The notes below the pieces were generated by a model. The model saw nothing but the letters and a program-made list of their open reading frames with translations. It made no database searches and had not been told where the DNA came from. Source: Deltaproteobacteria bacterium HGW-Deltaproteobacteria-22 (GTDB taxonomy: Bacteria; Myxococcota_A; Polyangia; HGW-17). Taken from it: a stretch of 36,563 nucleotides of DNA. The stretch is taken from NCBI GenBank assembly GCA_002841825.1, contig PHAZ01000005.1, positions 1-36,563 of the forward strand. Direction: 5' to 3'. Position numbers and translations under genes: made by a program. Numbering within the stretch: the stretch's first letter is position 1; each line of letters starts with the position of its first letter. Of the stretch, positions 1 through 8,131 are shown piece by piece.

Positions 1-289
1 CCGTCACCAGGAAACGGCATACATGGCGGTTGGGGACATGGAACACCGGATCCACGCGGTCACGGATCCACTCGAAGCGGGCCCCGTCGGCCCCGGCGTG
101 CAGCCACCGCACGCGGGTCACCGGCTGCGGACACTTCCGGGCGCCGAAGTACAGGGGCAGGCCCGACACCGGATGGGGACCCGTGGGGTCTTCGTCCAGG
201 CCGCTTCGTGCCCATTCGATGTCGGGAAAGCGTTCGTCGGTCCGGATCCGGTCCAGCAGCAGCAGGGCACACTCGAAGAGGGAGATCAT
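1..289 (-). CDS. Unknown protein, truncated by the window edge
   Basis: An open frame on the minus strand begins with ATG at 289 and runs off the window at position 1 without a stop, giving about 96 residues starting MISLFECALLLLDRIRTD. Its ATG overlaps the stop of the upstream coiled-coil gene in an ATGA arrangement (286-289), which implies translational coupling and the same operon. The visible part is a soluble-looking mix with many Arg, Asp and Trp residues, no signal peptide and no membrane segment. I do not recognise the family. The overlap and the continuous frame support it being real; function is unknown. Confidence 0.6.
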   Translation of the reverse strand, partial: MISLFECALLLLDRIRTDERFPDIEWARSGLDEDPTGPHPVSGLPLYFGARKCPQPVTRVRWLHAGADGARFEWIRDRVDPVFHVPNRHVCRFLVT

Positions 290-1350
290 GCGGGGTCGGC
301 GTTCTGTTCCTGTTCGGCCTTCTCGAGGATCCGCTGCAGTTGCTGCTGCCGGATTTCCTTTTCGGTGGCCAGGTTCTTCTCCACGAGCTCTTCCACGTGC
401 CGGTCGTACACGGTCATGTTGGCGACGATCTGCTCGACGTTCCGGGTCAAAAACAACGAGGTCTCGGAGGTGATGATCGCGACCTTGTTCATGCTCTCCT
501 TGAGGCTCTCCATGCTGGCGGTGACCTGCAGGGACAACTGCCCGGCTTCCGCGAGGGTGGCCAGGCGCGAGGCGTGCTGACGCAACTCGTCGAGGACCAG
601 CTCGGCGGCCTCATGGATCAGGGTCATGTTCGAGTGCAGGTTCTTGGAAATCTCGGTGAAGTGCAGGTTCATCTTCATGATCGAGTCGAGGTGGTGCAGC
701 GCGTGATCGAACAACTGCATCTTCTGGCCGTGCTCCCAGATCAGGCGGTCGGTCTCGACCAACTGTCCCTCGGTCTGCCGGAATTCCTCGGAGCTGGCGT
801 CGGTCATGGCCGCCAGGCGCGCCTGCAGTTCCTCGTGCAGGGACTTCAACTCGAGGACCAGCCCGACGTACTGTTTCTTGCCCCTGGCGGCTTCCACCTT
901 CTTGGCCTGCAGGGACTTCTGGTCGTCATGCAGCCCCGAGATGGTGCGCTCGACCTTCTTGAGGTACTCGGCGATGTGTTTGACGTGGGCGTCGGCGATG
1001 TCGACCTTGGCCGAGAGCAGATCCGCCAGGGGGCGCCGCCGGAAGGGCCTGCCCAGCACCGGGATGCGGCCGAGCACCCCGCGGAAGCCGCGACCCACGC
1101 CGCCCTGCTTGCCCGAGGTCATGGTCTTGATCTCGTCGAGCAGCGAGCGCTGATCGGCGATCTCCTTGTTCATGTCCTTGGCGAGCTGGTCGTGCTCCTC
1201 CTGCAGCCGCTTGAGCTCCTGCAGGTTGTCCTGGTTGCGGGACCTGTACTGGTCGTCGACCTGTCCGGTGGCCTCGCGGCTCCACTTGCTGCCGTCGAAC
1301 TCAACCTGCTTTTTCAGGATCTCCTCCGCGTTCAGTTGATTTTCCGTCAT
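286..1350 (-). CDS. Coiled-coil protein of unknown function
   Basis: The predicted product has 354 residues and is almost entirely helical and charged. I chose ATG 1350 (MTENQLNAEE) because GGAAAGAG lies just upstream; the frame stays open further upstream but only over promoter-like DNA. Heptad-like stretches cover roughly residues 35-75, 110-170 and 180-350. A short basic Gly/Pro/Arg segment (about 80-105) breaks the helices. There is no signal peptide or membrane segment, so it is probably cytoplasmic. Spacing and size loosely recall TelA-type (toxic anion resistance) coiled-coil proteins, but I see no decisive motif. It is followed by the truncated gene with a 4-nt overlap and has its own promoter, divergent from the NuoE-like operon. 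Confidence 0.75.
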   Translation of the reverse strand: MTENQLNAEEILKKQVEFDGSKWSREATGQVDDQYRSRNQDNLQELKRLQEEHDQLAKDMNKEIADQRSLLDEIKTMTSGKQGGVGRGFRGVLGRIPVLGRPFRRRPLADLLSAKVDIADAHVKHIAEYLKKVERTISGLHDDQKSLQAKKVEAARGKKQYVGLVLELKSLHEELQARLAAMTDASSEEFRQTEGQLVETDRLIWEHGQKMQLFDHALHHLDSIMKMNLHFTEISKNLHSNMTLIHEAAELVLDELRQHASRLATLAEAGQLSLQVTASMESLKESMNKVAIITSETSLFLTRNVEQIVANMTVYDRHVEELVEKNLATEKEIRQQQLQRILEKAEQEQNADPA

Positions 1351-1369
1351 CTCTTTCCTTTTTCCTTTC

Positions 1370-1386
1370 GCGCGCCCCGGGCGCGC
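1370..1386. repeat. GC-rich hairpin in the leader of the coiled-coil gene
   Basis: A perfect 7-bp inverted repeat (GCGCGCC / GGCGCGC) with a 3-nt loop lies between the predicted promoter and the ribosome binding site of the minus-strand gene starting at 1350. It would form a stable hairpin in the 5' leader. A regulatory role is only a guess. Confidence 0.4.
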
Positions 1387-1398
1387 CCGCGTTGCAGC

Positions 1399-1427
1399 AT
1401 TGTAGTGAAAACCGGAATAGAACACAA
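1399..1427 (-). promoter_or_regulatory. Sigma-70-like promoter of the coiled-coil gene
   Basis: On the minus strand TTGTGT (1427-1422) and TACAAT (1404-1399) are separated by exactly 17 nt. Transcription would start near 1392, about 42 nt before the ATG at 1350. It is divergent from the promoter at 1446-1474. Confidence 0.5.
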
Positions 1428-1445
1428 CCACCCAGGAAAATGCCC

Positions 1446-1474
1446 TTGACGACCCGATCCAGAGGGGGTATTTT
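1446..1474 (+). promoter_or_regulatory. Sigma-70-like promoter of the NuoE/F/G-like operon
   Basis: TTGACG (1446-1451) and TATTTT (1469-1474) are separated by 17 nt. Transcription would start near 1481, leaving a leader of about 73 nt before the ATG at 1554. Position and fit to consensus support it. Confidence 0.55.
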
Positions 1475-1553
1475 CCCGCGCATGGAAAGCCTTGTGCGAT
1501 GCGGCTTTTTCAGTGTTGATCGGTTCGTGTTTGAACAAAAGCGGAGATTCCTC

Positions 1554-2036
1554 ATGTCAATGGATGTATCTGTGATCGACGAAATCCTGAAGGAGAAGGG
1601 AACCGGGGCCGAGCAGGCCATTCCCATCCTGCAGGGCATACAGGCGCGTTTCCGGTATCTTCCCATCGAGGCGCTGGAATACGTGTGTTCACACACGGAG
1701 ATCACACCGAGCCAGCTCTTCGGTGTGGCCACGTTCTACTCCCAGTTCCGGCTCAAGCCCGTGGGGGAGACCATCATCAAGGTCTGCCACGGCACCGCCT
1801 GCCATGTGGGTGGCGCCGACACGCTCACCGAGACACTGGAGAACCAGCTGGGCATTCCCGACAAGCACACCACACCGGACATGCGCTACACGCTGGAGTC
1901 CGTGGCCTGCGTCGGCTGTTGCAGCCTCGCGCCCGTGGTGGTGCTCGGTCATGACACGCTGGGCAAGGTGACACCCCGGAAGATCTCGGACGCGCTGGCC
2001 GCCCACATGGCAGCGGACAAGGGGGACCAGGCATGA
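1554..2036 (+). CDS. NuoE-like [2Fe-2S] subunit of an NADH-linked flavoprotein complex
   Basis: The product has 160 residues and is a thioredoxin-fold [2Fe-2S] protein of the NuoE/HydC/HoxE family. Cluster ligands are Cys78 and Cys83 (CHGTAC) and Cys119 and Cys123 (CVGCC), the classical C-x4-C...C-x3-C pattern. An N-terminal helical part (1-70) carries the family motif VATFYSQF. In this family the subunit sits beside the FMN/NADH subunit and holds an off-path or gating cluster. ATG 1554 was chosen because GGAG lies 7 nt upstream and the family normally starts here; the frame is open further upstream but without family similarity. It overlaps the next gene by 4 nt (ATGA), so the two are translationally coupled. 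Confidence 0.92.
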   Translation: MSMDVSVIDEILKEKGTGAEQAIPILQGIQARFRYLPIEALEYVCSHTEITPSQLFGVATFYSQFRLKPVGETIIKVCHGTACHVGGADTLTETLENQLGIPDKHTTPDMRYTLESVACVGCCSLAPVVVLGHDTLGKVTPRKISDALAAHMAADKGDQA

Positions 2037-3841
2037 CGAGCCCGACCGCAACCGACAACAAGAAAAGACCCCGCCTGGTGGTGGGACTGGGATCCTGTGG
2101 TATCGCCGCGGGTGCGCGCGACGTGTACCGGCACATCCAGGCCCGGCTCGAGGCCGAGCCCGCCTGGGATGTGGAGTTGGCGATCACCGGCTGCAACGGC
2201 ATGTGTCACCGGGAACCCCTGGTGGAGCTGCACGACACCGACGGAAAGGTGTTCCTGTACGGCGACATGACGCCCAAGAAGATGGACCAGGTGTTCGAAA
2301 GGCACCTGCGCGGCGGCGAGCCCGTGGAGCGCTTCCGCCTGCGGGAGGACAACCCCGCGAGCCCGGCGGGCGCCTTTTTGGCCAAGCAGCGACGGATCGT
2401 GCTGCGCAACTGCGGCGTGATCGATCCCGACAGCCTCGACGCCTACCGCGCCGTGGGCGGCTGGGAGGCCCTGCGGATCGCGCTGGAACGCGGACCGGAC
2501 TGGGTCCTCGCGGAGATGAAGAAGTCCGGGCTGCGCGGTCGTGGCGGCGCCGGCTTTCCCACCGGCCTGAAGTGGGAGTTCACACGCAAGGCCCCCGGGG
2601 ATCACAAGGTCGTCGTGTGCAACGCCGACGAGGGTGATCCGGGTGCGTTCATGGACCGCTCCGTGCTCGAGAGCGATCCCCACGCCGTGCTCGAGGGCAT
2701 GACGATCGCGGCGGCCACCATTGGCGCGGACCGCGGCTACATCTATTGTCGCGCCGAATATCCCCTGGCCGTTGAGCGGCTGATCCGGGCCATCGAACAG
2801 GCGCGGGCCGCCGGGCTGCTGGGAAAGAACATCTACGGCACGGAGTTTTCCTTCGACATCAAGGTCAAGGAGGGCGCCGGCGCCTTCGTGTGCGGGGAGG
2901 AGACCGCGCTGATGGCCTCCATCGAGGGTCGTCGCGGCATGCCACGCCCGAGGCCGCCGTTCCCGGCCCAGAAGGGGCTGTGGGACATGCCCACCAACAT
3001 CAACAACGTCGAGACCTTCGCCAACGTGCCGTGGATCATCCACAACGGCGGCGACGCGTTCGCGTCGGTTGGAACCGAGAAGAGCCGCGGCTCGAAGGTG
3101 TTCGCGCTGGCGGGCAAGATCCAGCGCGGAGGACTCGCGGAGGTGCCCATGGGAATCACCATCCGCGAGATCGTCGAGGACGTGGCGGGTGGATCGTCCA
3201 CGGGCCGTCCGATCAAGGCTGTCCAGATGGGTGGTCCCTCCGGCGGCTGCATTCCGGTGGCGTTGTTCGACACGCGCATCGACTACGACGAGGTCAATCG
3301 CACCGGCGCGATCATGGGCTCGGGCGGTCTGGTCGTGATGGATGAGACCACGTGCATGGTCGACGTGGCCCGGTTCTTCCTGCACTTTACCAAGGACGAG
3401 AGCTGCGGCAAGTGCACCTTCTGCCGCATCGGCACCACGCGCATGCTCGAGCTGCTCGAAAAGATCTGCGCCGGAGAGGGAGACGAATCCTCGGTGAAGA
3501 TGCTCGAGGAGCTGGCTCTCCAGGTGAAGAACACGAGCCTGTGCGGGCTGGGCCAGTCGGCGCCCAACCCGGTGCTCACCACCATCAAGTATTTCCGGCA
3601 CGAGTACGACGCGCACATCCTGGAGAAGCGCTGTCCTGCCGGTGTGTGCAAGGCCCTGACGACCTTCGAGATCACGCCGGACAAGTGCACCGGCTGCGAC
3701 GCCTGCCTGCAGAACTGCCCCGTGCAGGCCATCTCCGGCCAGCGGGGATCGAAGGGCACCTATGTCATCGACCAGGACCGCTGCAGCAAGTGCGGCGTAT
3801 GCCGGGACGTGTGCAAGTTCGGAGCTGTGAAGACCCATTGA
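2033..3841 (+). CDS. NuoF/HydB-like NADH-binding FMN and Fe-S subunit
   Basis: The product has 602 residues and the architecture of HydB/BfuB-type subunits: an N-terminal thioredoxin-like domain (about 12-95; Cys22, Cys54, Cys58), the NuoF FMN/NADH core (about 120-440; GRGGAGFPTG at 169-178 and the CGEE segment near 287), an SLBB-like part, a [4Fe-4S] site (Cys458, Cys461, Cys464, Cys504), and a C-terminal two-cluster ferredoxin (Cys552/555/558/562 and Cys584/587/590/594). Complex I NuoF lacks both the N-terminal domain and the ferredoxin tail, so this belongs to the bifurcating or soluble NAD-linked group. It would oxidise or reduce NAD(H) at FMN and pass electrons through its clusters. It overlaps the NuoE-like gene by 4 nt. 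Confidence 0.93.
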   Translation: MTSPTATDNKKRPRLVVGLGSCGIAAGARDVYRHIQARLEAEPAWDVELAITGCNGMCHREPLVELHDTDGKVFLYGDMTPKKMDQVFERHLRGGEPVERFRLREDNPASPAGAFLAKQRRIVLRNCGVIDPDSLDAYRAVGGWEALRIALERGPDWVLAEMKKSGLRGRGGAGFPTGLKWEFTRKAPGDHKVVVCNADEGDPGAFMDRSVLESDPHAVLEGMTIAAATIGADRGYIYCRAEYPLAVERLIRAIEQARAAGLLGKNIYGTEFSFDIKVKEGAGAFVCGEETALMASIEGRRGMPRPRPPFPAQKGLWDMPTNINNVETFANVPWIIHNGGDAFASVGTEKSRGSKVFALAGKIQRGGLAEVPMGITIREIVEDVAGGSSTGRPIKAVQMGGPSGGCIPVALFDTRIDYDEVNRTGAIMGSGGLVVMDETTCMVDVARFFLHFTKDESCGKCTFCRIGTTRMLELLEKICAGEGDESSVKMLEELALQVKNTSLCGLGQSAPNPVLTTIKYFRHEYDAHILEKRCPAGVCKALTTFEITPDKCTGCDACLQNCPVQAISGQRGSKGTYVIDQDRCSKCGVCRDVCKFGAVKTH

Positions 3842-3878
3842 TCGATGCGGCCCAAGCGGCCGTGTGTCGGAGGCATTC

Positions 3879-5972
3879 GTGGACGCAAACGTTACGCTCA
3901 CCATCGATGGTCAGACCGTCACGGTGCCGGCTGCCAGCACCGTGCTGGACGCCGCCCGGAAGCTGGGAATCGAGATCCCCACCTTCTGTTTCATGGAAAA
4001 CCACAAGCCCTTCGCCTCGTGCTTCATGTGCGTGGTGAAGATCGAGGGCGGCCGGGGAAACCTCGTGCCTTCGTGCTCGACGCCGGTGTCGGCGGGCATG
4101 GTGGTCCGCACGCAGTCCGAGGAGATCTCGACGGCGCGGAAGACCGCCCTGGAGTTGATGTTCTCCGATCACCTCGGCGACTGCTTCGGTCCCTGCCATG
4201 AAAAGTGTCCCACAGGCGTGGACATCCCCGGTTTCATCTCGGCGCTCAAGAACGACGAACCGGCCCGCTCGCTCTCGATCATCAAGGACTCGCTGTCGCT
4301 TCCCGGCTGCCTGGGACGCGTGTGTCCGGCCCCCTGCGAGCAGGACTGCCGTCGCAACAAGGTCGACGAGGCCATCTCGATCATGCGCCTGAAGCGGGCG
4401 GCTGCCGACTCGGATCTGATGCTCGAAACGCCTTACGTGCCCGCGGCCAAGCTGCCTCCCTCCGGGAAGAAGGTGGCCGTCGTCGGAGCGGGCCCCGGAG
4501 GCGTCAATGCGGCGTTCTTCCTGTCGCTGCTGGGTCATGAGGTGGATGTTTACGACGCCCATCCGGCGCCCGGTGGCATGCTGCGCTACGGCATCCCTTC
4601 GTTCCGCCTGCCCCATGCGGTGATCGACGCGGAGGTGGCCGTGGTCGAGAAGACCGGCGTGCGCTTCCACTACGGAAGCACGATGGGCCGGGACTTCACG
4701 CTGGCCCAGTTGCAGCAGTCACATCAGGCGGTCTTCCTGGCCATGGGTGCCCAGGACAGTTCGGCGATGCAGGTGCAGGGCGAGGATCTGCCCGGCGTCG
4801 TGTCGGCGGTGGACTTCCTGGGCGCGGTCGCGCGGGGGGAGAAGGTGAACCCCGGTGCCAGTGTGATGGTCGTGGGTGGCGGCAACTCGGCCGTGGACGC
4901 GGCGCGCACAGCCGTGAGGCTCGGCGCCTCCGTGGAGTTGTTCTACCGGCGCACCCGCGCGGAGATGCCGGCCTGGGAGCATGAGATCGCCGATATGGAG
5001 CATGACGGCGTGAAGTTGCGCCTGCTCGTGGCCCCGGTGCGCGTGGAGCCTGCCGCAGCCGGCAAGCTCAGCGTCATCTGCCTGCGCATGGAGCTCGGTG
5101 AGCCCGACGCGGGCGGCCGGCGGCGACCCGTGCCGGTGGAGGGCAGCGAGTTCTCCGTCGAGGTGGACACGGTGATCGCGGCCATCGGCCAGAAGGTCTC
5201 CGGCCTGGGCATCGAGGACACCGGCCTGACCCGCACGCGGTGGGGCACGATCGTGATCAACGAAGTCACGATGGCCACCTCGGTGCCGGGCGTGTTCGCA
5301 GGCGGTGACGTGGTGCTCGGTCCCGACATCGCGGTGCGTGCCGCCGGCATGGGCAAGATGGCCGCGGTCTCGATTCACCAGTACCTGACAGGCCAGCCGG
5401 TCACCGGCTACCGCAAGTTGTTCTCCGTGAACATCGGAACGCTGGGGGACATCCCTGCGGTCCTGTACGAGAAGTACGAGCACCAGGCGCGGGTGCCGGT
5501 GGTGCACGAAAAACCCGAGATCGCCGTGAAGTCCTTTCTCGAGGTGGCCCCGGGCATGACGCCTGCGGAGATCCTCAGCGAGAGCACCCGGTGCATGGAG
5601 TGCGGCTGCCGCGGCGCGGATCTGTGCAAACTGCGGGCGGCCGCCGACGTCTACGGGCCCGACAGTCATCATTATTCCCTGGGCGCGGTCCGCGAACGGT
5701 TTACCGACACCTCCCATCCGGCGCTCCGCTTCGAGTCCGAGAAATGCATCACCTGCGGCAACTGCGTGCGTATCTGCGAGGACGAAAAGAAGTGCTATGC
5801 GCTGGCCTTCGAGAACCGCGGCTTCTCCACGGTGATCCGTCCGCCACTGCTGAAGACGCTGGCCCAGACAGCCTGCGACGGCTGTCTCAAGTGCGTGGTG
5901 GCCTGTCCCACCGGCGCCCTCACCGCCAGCGATGCGGTCGTGGCGACCGAGATCATCCGCCAACTCCCCTGA
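3879..5972 (+). CDS. NuoG N-terminal/GltD-type flavoprotein fusion with Fe-S clusters
   Basis: The product has 697 residues. It starts with a NuoG-like [2Fe-2S] domain (Cys37, Cys48, Cys51, Cys66), then a His/Cys region (His98, Cys102, Cys106, Cys110) and GltD-type cluster cysteines (144, 149, 153, 157). A GltD-like FAD/NAD(P) domain follows, with GAGPGG at 203-208, GGGNSAVDAAR at 333-343, YRR near 356 and a second FAD motif about 467-495. The tail has further Cys sets (572/575/577/583, 623/626/629/633, 666/669/672/676). The GltD part suggests NADP(H) chemistry, which with the NADH-binding NuoF-like subunit resembles Stn/Nfn-type bifurcating transhydrogenases (inference). GTG 3879 has GGAGG 5 nt upstream; GTG 3864 is possible but has a poorer site. 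An inverted-repeat element follows the stop. Confidence 0.9.
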   Translation: MDANVTLTIDGQTVTVPAASTVLDAARKLGIEIPTFCFMENHKPFASCFMCVVKIEGGRGNLVPSCSTPVSAGMVVRTQSEEISTARKTALELMFSDHLGDCFGPCHEKCPTGVDIPGFISALKNDEPARSLSIIKDSLSLPGCLGRVCPAPCEQDCRRNKVDEAISIMRLKRAAADSDLMLETPYVPAAKLPPSGKKVAVVGAGPGGVNAAFFLSLLGHEVDVYDAHPAPGGMLRYGIPSFRLPHAVIDAEVAVVEKTGVRFHYGSTMGRDFTLAQLQQSHQAVFLAMGAQDSSAMQVQGEDLPGVVSAVDFLGAVARGEKVNPGASVMVVGGGNSAVDAARTAVRLGASVELFYRRTRAEMPAWEHEIADMEHDGVKLRLLVAPVRVEPAAAGKLSVICLRMELGEPDAGGRRRPVPVEGSEFSVEVDTVIAAIGQKVSGLGIEDTGLTRTRWGTIVINEVTMATSVPGVFAGGDVVLGPDIAVRAAGMGKMAAVSIHQYLTGQPVTGYRKLFSVNIGTLGDIPAVLYEKYEHQARVPVVHEKPEIAVKSFLEVAPGMTPAEILSESTRCMECGCRGADLCKLRAAADVYGPDSHHYSLGAVRERFTDTSHPALRFESEKCITCGNCVRICEDEKKCYALAFENRGFSTVIRPPLLKTLAQTACDGCLKCVVACPTGALTASDAVVATEIIRQLP

Positions 5973-5977
5973 GATTG

Positions 5978-6090
5978 AAGAGACTACGGAAAAGACAGAG
6001 CATGAAACAATAACAGGGATGATCTCTCTCCAAAAATATAATAGACGTTTCCGTCTTCTCGAACCCCCTCCGTCTTTTCCGTAGTCTCTT
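5978..6090. repeat. Dispersed long inverted-repeat element, copy 1
   Basis: A 19-nt arm (AAGAGACTACGGAAAAGAC, 5978-5996) is repeated inverted at 6072-6090; extending to 23 nt leaves one mismatch. Inside is a small nested hairpin (AGACG/CGTCT, 6043-6056). It fills the gap between two convergent genes. The identical 19-nt arms occur again at 29300-29458, also between convergent genes. The right-hand parts of the copies (about 6048-6090 and 29416-29458) are similar beyond the arms, so they share descent. It may act as a bidirectional terminator or be a small non-autonomous repeat. Confidence 0.85.
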
Positions 6091-6106
6091 CTTGTTTTCG
6101 CTCTTC

Positions 6107-7534
6107 TCAATGAAGGCGTTCGAGGATGGCCACCACGGAAGGCGGGCTCGAGACAGCCAGCGCCCGGAGCTTCTCCGACTCGAAGACGGCGATCAGGCTG
6201 GTCTCGGCGGCGTGATACTCGCCTTCGATGGCGATCTCGTGGAGGGCGTCTCGCATGCCGACGAAGGAGTCCACGCCGAAGGAGACGGGCTCCCCCGAGA
6301 GCGGCTGCCACTCGACGCGGCCCTTGATGACCAGGAACACGAACTCGGGCACTTCCTCGTTCTCGATCAGCATACGGCCAGGCTCGACGGTGTCGACGGT
6401 GTACAGGCAGTCCAGCATGGCGTCACGGACCGTCACATCGAGGAACTGAAGCGTCTCGTGCATGGAGAAGAAGGAGTCCAGTTGGTGGATCTCCTTGGCC
6501 GTCCGGATGCGGATCTCCAACTCCGGATAGCGGGTCATGAGGGTGATCAGGTTCTGGCCCTCCCATCTCCAGATGCGTGTGGGCTCCCGTGCGGCGCGCA
6601 GGCTGGCGGTCGTGGGCACAGTGCCGGGCGGGTGCAGCACGGCGTTCTCCCCGAGGAACTCACCCGGGAAGCAGGAACGCACGGTGCGGGGCTGCTCGAA
6701 GCCCTCGAGCACGACATCGAGGGTGCCGCTGCGGATGATCAGGCAGCGCGTGGCGGGCTCGCCCTCGGAGATGACGACCTCGCCCTTGGCCAGGGACACA
6801 TCCTCGGCTTCGAACTCCATCTCGGTGAGCAGCCCGAACGGCAGCCCCTTGAAGATCGACACGTCCGACAGCGCCTTGATCGCGCGCAGTTTTTCCTGCG
6901 TGCGGTGATAGGTGCGCGTCACCTCGTGGGTCTCCATCGCCTCGGACCCGACGATCTTCGTCAAACGTTCCACCACCCGCTCGATCAGTTCGATCTGCGC
7001 GAGGTTGGCGTATTCCTTGACGGCGTCGATGAACAGGTTCTCCGCCGCGGACGTGTTCTTCAGGGCGAGCTCCAGCAGCGCCATCTCGTGCAGCACCGCG
7101 CCGCGCGTGTCGGGGTTGGCCAGCAGCAGCGGGTACAGGTTGCGTGCCTCTGCCAGCGCCGAGGCCGTGCCGGCCTGGAGCAACTGATCCAGGCGCTCGC
7201 GGGCCTGGTACGGCGTGAGATCCTCCGAGGTCGTGGCCTCGTCGTCGAAGTCGAGGAAGAAATCCTCCATCGGCTCGGCGCTCTTCTCCGAGAAGGCGTC
7301 CCGAATGCATTCGATCACGCGATCCCGCCCGAACACCTCGATCAACTCGCCGGTCATCGACAGTTCCATCAGACCCACGATGAAGCGCTGCTCTGCCACG
7401 GTGATGTAGATCTTGGCGCCGAGTCTGCGACCCCCGGAGCGACGCAGGACACCGATTTCACCGAGCTCCAGGAAGGCCCCATACAGTTTCTGCAGTTCCT
7501 TCTGGAAAAACGGCGCGGCATCGGAGAATTTCAT
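6107..7534 (-). CDS. Cyclic-nucleotide-binding-like domain protein
   Basis: The product has 475 residues. After an N-terminal helical region (1-110) comes a TPR-like helical segment (about 110-200) and then two cAMP-receptor-type beta-roll domains, about 226-345 and 360-470. The first keeps the roll pattern (KGEVVISEGEPATRCLIIRSG) and a phosphate-cassette-like segment at about 290-312, but the usual arginine before the final Ala/Thr is replaced (PTTAS), so nucleotide binding is doubtful. The second is more degenerate. There is no DNA-binding helix-turn-helix at the C-terminus, so it is probably not a CRP-type transcription factor. Its ATG overlaps the stop of the DUF192 gene by 4 nt, making it the last gene of the kinase operon. 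Confidence 0.82.
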   Translation of the reverse strand: MKFSDAAPFFQKELQKLYGAFLELGEIGVLRRSGGRRLGAKIYITVAEQRFIVGLMELSMTGELIEVFGRDRVIECIRDAFSEKSAEPMEDFFLDFDDEATTSEDLTPYQARERLDQLLQAGTASALAEARNLYPLLLANPDTRGAVLHEMALLELALKNTSAAENLFIDAVKEYANLAQIELIERVVERLTKIVGSEAMETHEVTRTYHRTQEKLRAIKALSDVSIFKGLPFGLLTEMEFEAEDVSLAKGEVVISEGEPATRCLIIRSGTLDVVLEGFEQPRTVRSCFPGEFLGENAVLHPPGTVPTTASLRAAREPTRIWRWEGQNLITLMTRYPELEIRIRTAKEIHQLDSFFSMHETLQFLDVTVRDAMLDCLYTVDTVEPGRMLIENEEVPEFVFLVIKGRVEWQPLSGEPVSFGVDSFVGMRDALHEIAIEGEYHAAETSLIAVFESEKLRALAVSSPPSVVAILERLH

Positions 7535-8109
7535 GGTGCACCTTTTCCTGAATCCCAGGCGAGCCGGGTTCCCACGGCGATGTCGTGCCGGTCGGTGAAG
7601 CCACCGTTGACCTCCAGCACGTATTGCGAAGGTTTGCCGATGGTCAGCACGGTCGGATCCATCGGCTTTGCGCGCTTCATGATGCCGATGACGACCTTGT
7701 CACGGTTCATGAAGATCATGTCCAGCGAGATGTAGCAGTTGGCCATGTAGAAGCCCAGCTCCTCCTCGTGATCGTAGGGGAAGAGCATTCCCTCGGACTC
7801 AGGCAGGGAGGAACGGTACATCAGGCCCTTGGCCTTCTCGGGTTCCGAGGAGGCGATCTGGGCGATGAGGGTCATTTGCCGCCCGTCCGGCGTGGTCAGC
7901 GTGACGCTGGTTCTGGCCAGGTTCATCTGCGGCTGCATGTCCGATTCCTCCGGTGCGGCCGGTGCGGCCTTCTCAGTCTCGGCGGGGAGGACCGCCGGGC
8001 GGGTGGTTTTATGATTGCACGAAGCCAATGCAAGGGTGCACAACAGCCAGCCGGCGGTCCGGAGCCAAAGGTGGGCCCAGGCGAGGGAGGGCGGAGAATC
8101 AGGTTTCAT
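7531..8109 (-). CDS. DUF192 family lipoprotein
   Basis: The product has 192 residues. The N-terminus has a long hydrophobic stretch ending in a lipobox (LASC, Cys31), followed by a Pro/Ala/Glu-rich linker (about 35-60) and a DUF192 domain (about 65-185) with the family signatures KGLMYRSSLPESEGMLF and LDMIFMNRDKVVIGI and a C-terminal YVLEVNGG. DUF192 proteins are small secreted or envelope domains of unclear biochemical role. The gene lies between the TPR protein (22-nt gap) and the cyclic-nucleotide-binding-like protein (4-nt overlap). Just before the ATG a 5-bp inverted repeat (ATCCG/CGGAT) holds the Shine-Dalgarno GAAGGA in its loop, which might tune translation. Confidence 0.88.
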   Translation of the reverse strand: MKPDSPPSLAWAHLWLRTAGWLLCTLALASCNHKTTRPAVLPAETEKAAPAAPEESDMQPQMNLARTSVTLTTPDGRQMTLIAQIASSEPEKAKGLMYRSSLPESEGMLFPYDHEEELGFYMANCYISLDMIFMNRDKVVIGIMKRAKPMDPTVLTIGKPSQYVLEVNGGFTDRHDIAVGTRLAWDSGKGAP

Positions 8110-8131
8110 ATCCGTCCTTCCGGATGAAAAA

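Noticed and set aside
1554-5972. An [FeFe]- or [NiFe]-hydrogenase or NAD-dependent formate dehydrogenase operon
   Set aside because: No H-cluster cysteine motif, no nickel ligand motif and no molybdopterin subunit is encoded in or next to the three genes.
6092-7735. Plus-strand open frame over the cyclic-nucleotide-like gene
   Set aside because: The minus-strand protein has clear beta-roll features and operon spacing; the plus frame has none.
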